Below are positions 1 through 6,720 of a DNA stretch of 14,484 nt, in pieces (the first letter of the stretch is position 1; each line of letters begins with the position of its first letter). The notes below the pieces were generated by a model. That model was not told the DNA's origin and ran no database searches. It saw only the letters and a list, made by a program, of their open reading frames with translations. The DNA is from Candidatus Hydrogenedentota bacterium (GTDB taxonomy: Bacteria; Hydrogenedentota; Hydrogenedentia; Hydrogenedentales; SLHB01): NCBI GenBank assembly GCA_013349485.1, contig DUZM01000051.1, forward strand, positions 1 to 14,484, given 5' to 3'. Both the position numbers and the translations under genes were made by a program.

Positions 1-18
1 GGTTGCTGGAGCACGTCC

Positions 19-2079
19 GTGAGCGTTATTGATCCGAGCAAGCTGCGCGTGTCGCCGGGCCGGGCAATTTCCCTGGGCGCGGTGGTTCGGCCGACGGGCG
101 TCCGGTTTTCGGTGATCAGCCGGCACGCCACGGCGCTCTATCTCGCGCTATTTGATCGCCCGGAAGACACCAAGCCCGTTATCGAGTTCGCGTTCGATCC
201 GGAGTTGCACCGCATCGGCGACATGTGGAGCATTTTTGTGTCGGGGCTCGAACCTGGCACCCTCTACGCGCTCCGCGCCGAAGGGCCGTTCGAGCCGGAA
301 AAGGGGCACCGCTTCGACGCGACCCGGTACCTACTGGCGCCGTATGCGCGATGCATTGTCGGCGACGTGCGCGGCGGCACGGCCAAATGCCGCGTTGTAA
401 GCACCGATTTCGATTGGATCGACGATGTCCGGCCCCGAATTCCCATGGGCGAAACCATTATCTACGAGGCCCATGTTCGGGGTTTCACCTTCCACGAATC
501 GTCGGGCGTTGCGCACGGCGGCACGTATCGCGGGCTCATCGAGAAGATCCCCTATTTAAAGGACCTTGGGGTAACCATGGTCGAGTTGATGCCCATCCAA
601 GAAGTCGGCGAGGTGGAACTCGACCGCGTGAACCCCGCCACGGGAGAGGTGCTTCACAACTACTGGGGGTACAACCCGATTGGTTTCTTTGCACCGTCGG
701 GCAGGTACGCGTGCGACGGCATGGGCGGCCAAGTCGAGGAGTTCCGGGAAATGGTTGCGGCGCTTCACCGAGCCGGCATCGAAGTGTCCCTCGACGTGGT
801 ATTCAACCACACCGCCGAAGGCAATGAAAAGGGGCCGACCCTTTGTTTCAAAGGGCTGGACAACGCCATCTATTACCTGCTCGACGGCAACGGCGGCTAC
901 ATCGATTTCTCGGGCTGCGGCAACACGCTAAACTGCAATCATCCGCTTGTTCGGGACTTCATTCTGGACTGCCTGCGCTATTGGGTCACGGTGTTCCACG
1001 TCGACGGGTTCCGGTTCGACCTCGCGTCGATATTGGGCCGCGACCGCAGTGGCGATATCGTGCCGAATGCGCCGCTCATCGAACGCATCGCAGAAGACGC
1101 TATTCTCCGCGACGTGAAACTCATCGCCGAAGCGTGGGACGCGGGCGGCGGCTACCAGGTAGGCTCGTTCGGCGACGTGCGCTGGGCCGAGTGGAACGGC
1201 AAGTATCGCGACGAAGTGCGCCGGTTCTGGCGCGGCGATGCGGCTACAAAAGCCGCCTTCGCCACGCGCGTCACGGGCAGCGCCGACCTTTACCAGGATG
1301 ACGGCCGCACCCCGCCGCACAGCATCAACTTTGTCACCGCCCACGACGGGTTCACGTTGCGCGACTTGGTCTCATATAACAACAAACATAACGAGGCCAA
1401 TGGCGAGAACAACAAAGACGGCATGGATGGGAACTTCAGTTGGAACTGCGGCATCGAGGGCGAGACGGACGACGCGGCCGTCAACGCACTTCGACTGAGA
1501 ATGCAGAAGAACTTTCTCGCAACGTTGTTTCTGTCCCTTGGCACACCAATGCTTCTCGGCGGCGACGAGTTCGGTAGAACGCAGCAGGGCAACAATAACG
1601 CCTACTGCCAAGATAATACGATTTCGTGGTACGACTGGACGCTTCTGACGAATAACGCCGACCTCTTCCGTTTCTGCAAAGAAATTATCCGCTTCCGAAA
1701 GGAGAACCCCGTCTTTTCCCGCGCAACCTATTTCACCGGTAAGGCCACGACCTCAGGGAAGAAACCGGACGTTGTATGGCATACGAGGAAAGGCAAACTA
1801 CAGCAATGGGATGACGGCGATCGGTGTTTGGCCTATTGGATCAACGGCGCCGAAAACGGCGGTACGGCGCTCTATCTGATGTTTAATCCCTCGCCGAAAC
1901 CTGCAAGGTTCTCCTTGCCTCGGGGGTGGTGGGTCCGCCGAATCGACACGACCCAACCATCGCCGCATGACGTCGTGCCCCAGCAGGAAGCGCCCATGAT
2001 CGAGCGCGCCGAACGCGTCACCCGGGTTTCCGTGACCGAGCACGGTTTGGTTGTACTAGCCGCGCTCGATCAAGCATGA
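19..2079 (+). CDS. glgX: Glycogen debranching enzyme, isoamylase/GlgX type (GH13)
   Basis: Predicted 686-aa cytoplasmic enzyme that hydrolyses alpha-1,6 branch linkages of glycogen or limit dextrin. The N-terminal ~110 residues look like the CBM48/isoamylase N domain, followed by the GH13 barrel. All four GH13 signature regions are visible: DVVFNHT at D259-H264, GFRFDL with R332 and nucleophile D334, AEAWD with acid/base E371, and TAHDG with H442-D443. The EAWD and GGDEFGRTQQGNNNAYCQD segments are typical of GlgX/TreX rather than alpha-amylase. Length fits the family (about 650-720 aa). The start is GTG at 19 with GGAG at 8-11; a start upstream of the window cannot be excluded. Only 13 nt separate it from the M32 peptidase, so the two are probably co-transcribed. 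TreX (archaeal-type debranching) is the main alternative name; the biochemical class is secure. Confidence 0.93.
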   Translation: MSVIDPSKLRVSPGRAISLGAVVRPTGVRFSVISRHATALYLALFDRPEDTKPVIEFAFDPELHRIGDMWSIFVSGLEPGTLYALRAEGPFEPEKGHRFDATRYLLAPYARCIVGDVRGGTAKCRVVSTDFDWIDDVRPRIPMGETIIYEAHVRGFTFHESSGVAHGGTYRGLIEKIPYLKDLGVTMVELMPIQEVGEVELDRVNPATGEVLHNYWGYNPIGFFAPSGRYACDGMGGQVEEFREMVAALHRAGIEVSLDVVFNHTAEGNEKGPTLCFKGLDNAIYYLLDGNGGYIDFSGCGNTLNCNHPLVRDFILDCLRYWVTVFHVDGFRFDLASILGRDRSGDIVPNAPLIERIAEDAILRDVKLIAEAWDAGGGYQVGSFGDVRWAEWNGKYRDEVRRFWRGDAATKAAFATRVTGSADLYQDDGRTPPHSINFVTAHDGFTLRDLVSYNNKHNEANGENNKDGMDGNFSWNCGIEGETDDAAVNALRLRMQKNFLATLFLSLGTPMLLGGDEFGRTQQGNNNAYCQDNTISWYDWTLLTNNADLFRFCKEIIRFRKENPVFSRATYFTGKATTSGKKPDVVWHTRKGKLQQWDDGDRCLAYWINGAENGGTALYLMFNPSPKPARFSLPRGWWVRRIDTTQPSPHDVVPQQEAPMIERAERVTRVSVTEHGLVVLAALDQA

Positions 2080-2092
2080 AGGAGAGGACAAC

Positions 2093-3595
2093 GTGTCGGA
2101 TGCGCCGCTGGGTAGGCTTCGGGAACGGCTTGGGGAAATCGCCGACCTCCGTGCCGCGGCAGATCTTCTGCACTGGGATCAGGAAGTGAACATGCCGCCG
2201 AAGGCCGCGGCCGGCCGCGGCCGGCAGTTGGCGACGGTCGCCGCCTTGGCCCACCGGATGTTTACCGACGCCGAAATGGGCGAGTTCTTGAAAGAACTGC
2301 AGGATGGGGCGCATGCCCTTGCCCCGGATGACGCGGCATTGGTTAATGTGACGGCCTACGACTACGTTCGGGCGACGAAGTTGCCGGAGACCTTTGTACA
2401 CACCTTTGCCGAGGAAACAAGCAAGGCTTACGAGGCGTGGGTAAAAGCGCGCGAGATCTCGAGTTTCCCGGCGTTTCAACCACACCTCGAGACACTGCTC
2501 GAGCTGCTCAAAAAGAAGGCGGACCTCCTTGGCTATGAAGGTTCTCCCTATAACGCGCTGCTCGACGAATACGAGCGCGGTATGCGGATCGAGCAACTCG
2601 AGGCGATCTTCGCCGAACTCGCCCCCAAACAGGCGGCGCTTGTGGAAAGGCTCGTCAACGCCACTCACCCCCCCGATACGACGTGGACGAGGCGCGATTG
2701 GCCGGAGTCGCGGCAATGGGATCTGACGGTGCGCATCCTGTCCGACATGGGTTATGACTTCGAGGCGGGGCGCCAGGACAAGTCCGTGCACCCGTTCACC
2801 ACAAGCTTCGGGTTGCATGACGTGCGGGTCACGACGCGGTTTGACGCGAAGGATCCGTTCTCGGCCGTAAGTTCCTCGATGCACGAAGGGGGCCACGCCC
2901 TGTACGACCAAGGATTTCAGGAGCAGGATGCACGCACCCCGTTGGCTGAAGGCGCTTCCGTCGGCATACACGAATCGCAGTCGCGTATGTGGGAGAACAT
3001 GATCGGCCGTAGTCTCCCGTTCTGGAAACACTACAGGCCGCTCCTCAACGAGTTTTTCCCCGACGTGCCGCCGCATGTCTCTGCGGAAGACGTCTACCGA
3101 ACCGTAAACTGTGTGAAGCCTTCGCTGATCCGCGTCGAGGCCGACGAATGCACGTACAACTTACACGTGATTATGCGCTTCGAGATCGAGTTGGCCTTAA
3201 TCGAGGAACGAATGGTTGTGGCCGAGATCCCGGAAGTCTGGAGTGCCAAGATGAAGGAGTATCTCGGCATCGCCGTGCCAAACGACGCGCAAGGTTGTCT
3301 TCAGGACATTCATTGGTCGCTGGGCTCGATGGGCTATTTCCCGAGCTACGCGCTCGGTAACCTGTATGCGGCCCAAATCTTCGAAAGAATCCTCGAGGAC
3401 ATCCCGGACCTCTGGGGCCGCATAGAGTCCGGCCGTTTCTACCCGCTGCTGCATTGGCTGCGCGAGCATGTGCACCGGCACGGACGGCGCAAACTCGCGA
3501 CGGAGATGATCCGAGATATCACCGGCGCAGAACCCATGTGCGCGCCCTATTTGCGCTACCTCGAAACGAAGTATGGCGAGCTATACGGGGTATGA
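2093..3595 (+). CDS. M32-family metallocarboxypeptidase (carboxypeptidase Taq type)
   Basis: Predicted 500-aa cytoplasmic Zn- or Co-dependent carboxypeptidase that removes C-terminal residues from peptides; 500 aa is the normal family size. The metal-binding HEGGH sits at residues 264-268 with E265 as catalytic base, and GIHESQSRMWEN (H293, E294) supplies the third ligand, E294. The N-terminal LLHWDQEVNMPP segment and the TTRFD segment before the zinc site are also characteristic of M32. It starts with GTG at 2093, preceded by GGAGAGG at 2081-2087, 13 nt after the glgX stop, implying an operon. No signal peptide is present. All expected active-site residues appear intact. Pairing with a glycogen enzyme does not point to a shared pathway, and this may be simple housekeeping peptide turnover. 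Confidence 0.96.
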   Translation: MSDAPLGRLRERLGEIADLRAAADLLHWDQEVNMPPKAAAGRGRQLATVAALAHRMFTDAEMGEFLKELQDGAHALAPDDAALVNVTAYDYVRATKLPETFVHTFAEETSKAYEAWVKAREISSFPAFQPHLETLLELLKKKADLLGYEGSPYNALLDEYERGMRIEQLEAIFAELAPKQAALVERLVNATHPPDTTWTRRDWPESRQWDLTVRILSDMGYDFEAGRQDKSVHPFTTSFGLHDVRVTTRFDAKDPFSAVSSSMHEGGHALYDQGFQEQDARTPLAEGASVGIHESQSRMWENMIGRSLPFWKHYRPLLNEFFPDVPPHVSAEDVYRTVNCVKPSLIRVEADECTYNLHVIMRFEIELALIEERMVVAEIPEVWSAKMKEYLGIAVPNDAQGCLQDIHWSLGSMGYFPSYALGNLYAAQIFERILEDIPDLWGRIESGRFYPLLHWLREHVHRHGRRKLATEMIRDITGAEPMCAPYLRYLETKYGELYGV

Positions 3596-3685
3596 CCGCC
3601 GGTTACCCCAATGCCGAGGCCCGTCCTCGATCCGGTTGGCATGGCATCCTGTTGCCAACGCGGTGGGGGCGGAACTCGCCCTCGT

Positions 3686-3708
3686 CGCCCGTGCTCGCTC
3701 GTCGGGCG
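3686..3708 (+). other. Inverted repeat/hairpin in the M32-trmH spacer
   Basis: CGCCCG at 3686-3691 pairs with CGGGCG at 3703-3708 around an 11-nt loop. It lies in the 195-nt spacer after the carboxypeptidase stop. There is no T-run, so it is not a canonical intrinsic terminator; it could be an mRNA-processing or 3'-end stabilising hairpin, or chance in GC-rich DNA. Confidence 0.3.
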
Positions 3709-3746
3709 TACGCGTACGACTACGCGCACAAGAGAGAGGGATATCG

Positions 3747-3794
3747 ATGTATCACGACGTCTCCGAATTCAGGCGCCCGGAGGCCGCGCTATGA
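3747..3794 (+). CDS. Possible 15-codon leader ORF upstream of the SpoU methyltransferase
   Basis: ATG at 3747 follows AGAGGG at 3735-3740 with a 6-nt spacer, a good ribosome-binding arrangement. The reading frame encodes the 15-residue peptide MYHDVSEFRRPEAAL and stops with TGA at 3792-3794, overlapping the ATG of the next gene (3791) as ATGA. The Shine-Dalgarno of the downstream gene (GGAGG, 3779-3783) lies inside this ORF, so translation of the peptide would affect access to it. The arrangement suggests translational coupling. No homology is recognised, and a short chance ORF in a GC-rich spacer is a real alternative. Confidence 0.3.
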   Translation: MYHDVSEFRRPEAAL

Positions 3795-4402
3795 CCCACA
3801 GAAGAGAGGAACGCGCCAAAGCAACGGAAACGGAGATGCATCGCGCCTGGATGCTCGGACATGTACGGGACGAGAACGGACTTGAACCGCACTACCAAAT
3901 GATCCCGCGCGACGAGTTGGCGGCCGTGCCGCGCAACCCGGTGCACGTGGTGTTGGACAACCTTCGGAGCGCGTTCAACGTGGGCTCGATATTCCGGACC
4001 TCGGACGCGGGCGCGGTCGCCCACGCCCACCTGTGCGGCATGACGGCCCGCCCGCCGAATCTGAAGCTGCAGAAGACGGCGCTCGGCGCCTTTGACTACG
4101 TGCCCTGGACCTACTACGAAACCACCGCCGAAGCCCTGGCGCGTCTCCGAGACGAGGACATACCCGTCGTGGCCATCGAGGCCGTCGAGGGTGCGGTCTC
4201 CCACATCGCGTTCCATTGGCCGCGCCCCGTCGCTATCGTATTCGGTCACGAGGTGCGCGGCATCGGCGCCGACGTCCTCGAACGGGTGGACGCGATCGTC
4301 GGCATCCCCATGGCCGGCTATAAGAACAGCCTCAACGTTGCGACGGCGTTCGGCATCATTCTTTACGAGATCCTGCGCCAATGGGGTGCCCTGCAACGGT
4401 AA
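3791..4402 (+). CDS. SpoU/TrmH-family RNA 2'-O-ribose methyltransferase
   Basis: Predicted 203-aa SAM-dependent methyltransferase acting on the 2'-hydroxyl of tRNA or rRNA ribose. The three SPOUT motifs are clear: motif 1 NLRSAFNVGSIFRTSDA beginning at N57 (with R59), motif 2 VFGHEVRGI around F151-E154, and motif 3 IPMAGYKNSLNVATA from I172 (N179, S180, L181, N182), which forms the trefoil-knot cofactor site. The ATG at 3791 is chosen because GGAGG lies at 3779-3783; the same frame is open further upstream, but that extension is arginine-rich and unlike the family. The N-terminal ~50 residues are short and charged, with no separate L30e-like substrate domain, so this is a minimal TrmH-like enzyme. 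The exact RNA target cannot be told from sequence. It converges with the protease gene, with only 36 nt between the stops. Confidence 0.9.
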   Translation: MTHRREERAKATETEMHRAWMLGHVRDENGLEPHYQMIPRDELAAVPRNPVHVVLDNLRSAFNVGSIFRTSDAGAVAHAHLCGMTARPPNLKLQKTALGAFDYVPWTYYETTAEALARLRDEDIPVVAIEAVEGAVSHIAFHWPRPVAIVFGHEVRGIGADVLERVDAIVGIPMAGYKNSLNVATAFGIILYEILRQWGALQR

Positions 4403-4438
4403 GAGACCCGAACTGACGCGACAGGGCTGCCGAGCCGC

Positions 4439-6025
4439 TCAGGGCAAGGCGCGGCCAACCGCGGCAAACGGCGTTGCGGCCCCGATGAACAGGACGCGCG
4501 CGGCGGGCGACGCCTCGACGACGTCGACCAGGTACGGCGCCGCGTCGTAATATGCCGCAATGGCAAGGACGCCCAGCCCGCTCGAGCGCAATCCTTTGTC
4601 GCGGAAGGCGCGCAGACCCGCCAACACCTCGGGCCGATCTTTGAAGACGCGCCGCGCGGGGCATCGTCGCGGTCGGGGCGGAGTGGTGCCGGTCAAGTAG
4701 CCTTCGACGCTTGGGAAAAAATCCCGGAACGACGCGTAATTGTCAATATTGCCGGATCGGTCCTCGCCGCACGTGTGCTGCTCGCCGTTGCTCAAGGCGC
4801 CGAGGACGCCGTACGTGCCGTCGTCGAACAGCAAACACGACCCGGAAGAACCCGGCTCGGTGACGCCTTCGTCCCACACGACGCGCGTTTGTCTCCTGTA
4901 GACATCCAGCCCGCCCGAGTAAACGACTTGGTCGATGGCTTCCACGCGCCCGTGGGAAATGCGCAGGTAGGTCCCTTGCGGATAGTGCAGGCCGATGATC
5001 GACTCGCCAACGGCCGGTTCTCGGGTGTCCCAGCCGAGGTACGCGCGCCCGTAGTCGCCCACGGGCACATCCCCCAAAAGGAGCAGCGTCGCGTCCAACC
5101 GAGAGCTGGTTTCCAAGAGGTCCGCGACGTCGCTGTGCGGTAGCGCCGAGAACGACGGCGCATCGTCTGCGTCACAGGCGCTCGTCCGGAAATCCCATAT
5201 GACGTCGGTTTGCACCGCGTCCATTGCGGTGGCAATACAGTGGTTTGCCGTGAGGAAATACGGTTCCTGCTCGGGGGTGTCCGCGTTCTCGAGTAGACAG
5301 CCCGAGCAGATGGCGAACTCGCCGCCGCCGTACGGGATCACAAGCACGCCCACGCCGGAGGAGAGTTCCTGAATGGTCGGATCCGTCTCGCAGGCCGCAT
5401 CGACGTTGCAGGAGAGCTCTTTGAGTTCGCTGAAATCCCAATAGAAATGCGCCAATTCGATGAGGCGGACCAGCGGCGCGCTTGCCGACGTCGTCCGAAC
5501 AAGCAAAACCGCCGTGTCGCCAACGGTTGTGGGCAACCACCGGCCGCCCTCGACGTGGTCGGCAAACGTGTACGGCCCGAAAGCACGCGCGCCCAAAAGG
5601 TCGATCACGTATACCTCCGCCTGCGCGTCGAGGGACGCCAGATCGACGCGGAGCCGTAAAGCCTCGGCATCGACTGAGGTGATGACCGTTTGGTGAACCT
5701 GCCAGGCGCCGTCCGCGAACGGTTTGCCGAAAAGCATGTCCGGCCCGACTTCCACCGGAAACGTTCGCGCCACGCGCAAGGGCTCGTGCGTTGCCGAAGC
5801 GGCCTTCAAAGCCTCATTCATCCCGTCGAACGCGTCAAACACGTGAGTCTGTGTCAGATTGGCGAGATAGCGTTCGAGTTCGCCTTCGGGCAAGGCGCTT
5901 GCGCCGCGTCCCGCCTGTACTTCGGATTGGCTGGCCGGAACGTATGTGTGCCCCGTAATCGCTGCGCTCGACGCCGCGGATCCCGCCGCTATGACTACGA
6001 GAAAGGCTGTAAGTGCTATTCGCAT
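4439..6025 (-). CDS. Secreted trypsin-like serine protease with CFI-box-like C-terminal region
   Basis: Predicted 528-aa exported endopeptidase. Residues 1-22 form a signal peptide (short basic start, hydrophobic core, small residues before the likely cleavage site). After a ~200-residue prodomain-like region, the S1-type catalytic domain shows the triad: H262 in TANHC, D311 in RLDATLLLL, and S394 in GSSGSC. Cysteines in CSGC, SACD, GSC and HTC are placed for disulfides, and the general look resembles lysyl-endopeptidase/Achromobacter-protease-I-like enzymes. From C455 to the end, a 74-residue segment contains LRAFRDKGL, AAYYDAAP and a hydrophobic stretch near the terminus, like CFI-box C-terminal domains, although the usual C-F-I-A-T-A-A start is missing. 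The ATG at 6025 has AGGGAG about 10 nt upstream on the minus strand. Substrate preference for Lys is a guess. Confidence 0.86.
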   Translation of the reverse strand: MRIALTAFLVVIAAGSAASSAAITGHTYVPASQSEVQAGRGASALPEGELERYLANLTQTHVFDAFDGMNEALKAASATHEPLRVARTFPVEVGPDMLFGKPFADGAWQVHQTVITSVDAEALRLRVDLASLDAQAEVYVIDLLGARAFGPYTFADHVEGGRWLPTTVGDTAVLLVRTTSASAPLVRLIELAHFYWDFSELKELSCNVDAACETDPTIQELSSGVGVLVIPYGGGEFAICSGCLLENADTPEQEPYFLTANHCIATAMDAVQTDVIWDFRTSACDADDAPSFSALPHSDVADLLETSSRLDATLLLLGDVPVGDYGRAYLGWDTREPAVGESIIGLHYPQGTYLRISHGRVEAIDQVVYSGGLDVYRRQTRVVWDEGVTEPGSSGSCLLFDDGTYGVLGALSNGEQHTCGEDRSGNIDNYASFRDFFPSVEGYLTGTTPPRPRRCPARRVFKDRPEVLAGLRAFRDKGLRSSGLGVLAIAAYYDAAPYLVDVVEASPAARVLFIGAATPFAAVGRALP

Positions 6026-6150
6026 GAAGGGGCTTCTCCCTGAGAGTCATTCTGAGGCCGCGCCGATCGCGCCTGCCCAACAACCGCGACCCACGAACCC
6101 GCCCGGCCGGGGCCGAGGACGTGTTCTCTAAGGAACGTCAGCGGTCACAG

Positions 6151-6156
6151 ACTATA
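6151..6156 (-). promoter_or_regulatory. Possible -10 element for the protease gene
   Basis: On the minus strand this reads TATAGT (5 of 6 matches to the sigma-70 -10 consensus), about 126 nt upstream of the protease start. I see no good -35 hexamer at 16-18 nt, so this is a weak proposal. Confidence 0.2.
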
Positions 6157-6200
6157 CACGATGACGCCCTTGCCGGAGAAATCAGCAGGTTGCGCTGGCG

Positions 6201-6288
6201 GTCATTCGCAGCCTTCCTTGGTTCGTCCTCGGCCCGTTTCTCGCACGCCCGCGACGAAAGAAGACCGCTGCGCTTCGCGCGCAATGAC
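6201..6288. repeat. Degenerate copy of GTCATTGCGAG-type palindromic element
   Basis: The left end reads GTCATTCGCAG (6201-6211) and the right end CGCGCAATGAC (6278-6288), whose reverse complement is GTCATTGCGCG. The ends are therefore inverted and match the better-preserved element at 6388-6501 with a few changes. The right end also carries CGCTTCGCG, comparable to the AGCGAAGC part of that copy. It looks like an older, decayed member of the same family. Confidence 0.5.
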
Positions 6289-6336
6289 GGGTCGGCCGTG
6301 GTTCTGCTGGAGGCGGCATTGAGGTGCCTGGGTAAA

Positions 6337-6377
6337 GCGATTACCGCATCGCTCGGGGAGTCGGCCCTGCTAATGAC
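6337..6377. repeat. Half-copy of the same palindromic element (right-end type)
   Basis: GCGATTACCGCATCGCT at 6337-6353, followed by CTGCTAATGAC ending at 6377, parallels the right half of the intact copy (GTGATTGCCGCGTCGCT...CTCGCAATGAC). No matching left half is evident directly before it. It abuts the intact element: ATGACG (6373-6378) and CGTCAT (6387-6392) face each other across 8 nt. Confidence 0.45.
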
Positions 6378-6387
6378 GTGCTACTTC

Positions 6388-6501
6388 GTCATTGCGAGCA
6401 AAAGCGAAGCAATCACTTTTCGCCAGATGCGTCGCGCCCCCTGTGGGAAGTGATTGCCGCGTCGCTGCCCCGCCGTTGGCGGGGTCGCTCCTCGCAATGA
6501 C
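6388..6501. repeat. Palindromic MITE/REP-like repeat element, best-preserved copy
   Basis: The outer ends are perfect inverted repeats: GTCATTGCGAG at 6388-6398 and CTCGCAATGAC at 6491-6501. A second inner pair, GCAATCACTT (6409-6418) and AAGTGATTGC (6448-6457), is also perfect. The right half carries its own strong hairpin, CCCCGCC-GTT-GGCGGGG at 6468-6484. The consensus (CGTCATTGCGAG...GAAGCAATC) matches a repeat type seen scattered in intergenic DNA of many unrelated bacteria. There is no transposase here, so it would be non-autonomous or a transcribed structural repeat. Confidence 0.75.
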
Positions 6502-6526
6502 AAAAAGGTTGGTCTATTGGAGTTGC

Positions 6527-6634
6527 GTCCATGCTGTAGAAGACGTCCATGCCGTGGATCACGTCCATGCCATGGATGACGGCCATACTATGGATTATGG
6601 CGGTGCTGTGGACTATGGCCATGGTATCCCGAAG
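6527..6634. repeat. 18-bp tandem repeat array, six degenerate units
   Basis: Six consecutive 18-nt units start at 6527, 6545, 6563, 6581, 6599 and 6617. The clearest are GTCCATGCCGTGGATCAC (6545) and GTCCATGCCATGGATGAC (6563), which differ at 3 positions. Units 4 and 5 drift to GGCCATACTATGGATTAT and GGCGGTGCTGTGGACTAT, and the last is partly decayed. Units are themselves near-palindromic (GTCCAT...ATGGAT). Because 18 is a multiple of 3, all frames stay open, but no frame has a credible start context or family, so I treat it as a non-coding array. Confidence 0.75.
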
Positions 6635-6720
6635 AAATCCACGCAAAGTTACGCGAGGGATTCATGACTCAGCACACGGGTGGAAAATCCTGAGGCGACG
6701 GATTAGGCGCCATTCGCGGA

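Larger units (their letters stand above)
6026..6720. other. Non-coding repeat-bearing interval
   Basis: This 695-bp stretch between the protease start and the ispG stop holds no convincing gene. Its open frames run through the palindromic repeats and the 18-bp tandem array, have no good ribosome-binding sites and encode no recognisable protein. It contains the possible protease promoter (right side of that gene), at least three related GTCATTGCGAG-type repeat copies at 6201-6288, 6337-6377 and 6388-6501, and a tandem repeat at 6527-6634. The final ~85 bases before ispG show no clear terminator for either strand. Confidence 0.7.

Noticed and set aside
2203..2222. GGCCGCGGCC duplicated in tandem in the M32 gene
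   Set aside because: It codes for a normal family segment after MPP and is a chance product of Ala/Gly/Arg codons in GC-rich DNA.
2018..3076. 352-codon open frame on the minus strand across the M32 gene
   Set aside because: It overlaps a clear metallopeptidase gene with intact HEGGH motif and starts and ends without supporting sites; a GC-rich shadow.
4403..4438. Possible bidirectional terminator between trmH-like and protease genes
   Set aside because: Only a 4-bp GGCT/AGCC stem is present and no T-run on either strand.
6388..6634. CRISPR array
   Set aside because: Repeats are palindromic elements of unequal size and a directly abutting 18-bp array; there are no uniform spacers and no cas genes.
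6392..6667. 91-codon plus-strand frame with hexapeptide repeats (VHAVD-type)
   Set aside because: The repeat peptide only reflects the 18-bp DNA array staying in register; the frame begins inside a palindromic element and lacks a ribosome-binding site.
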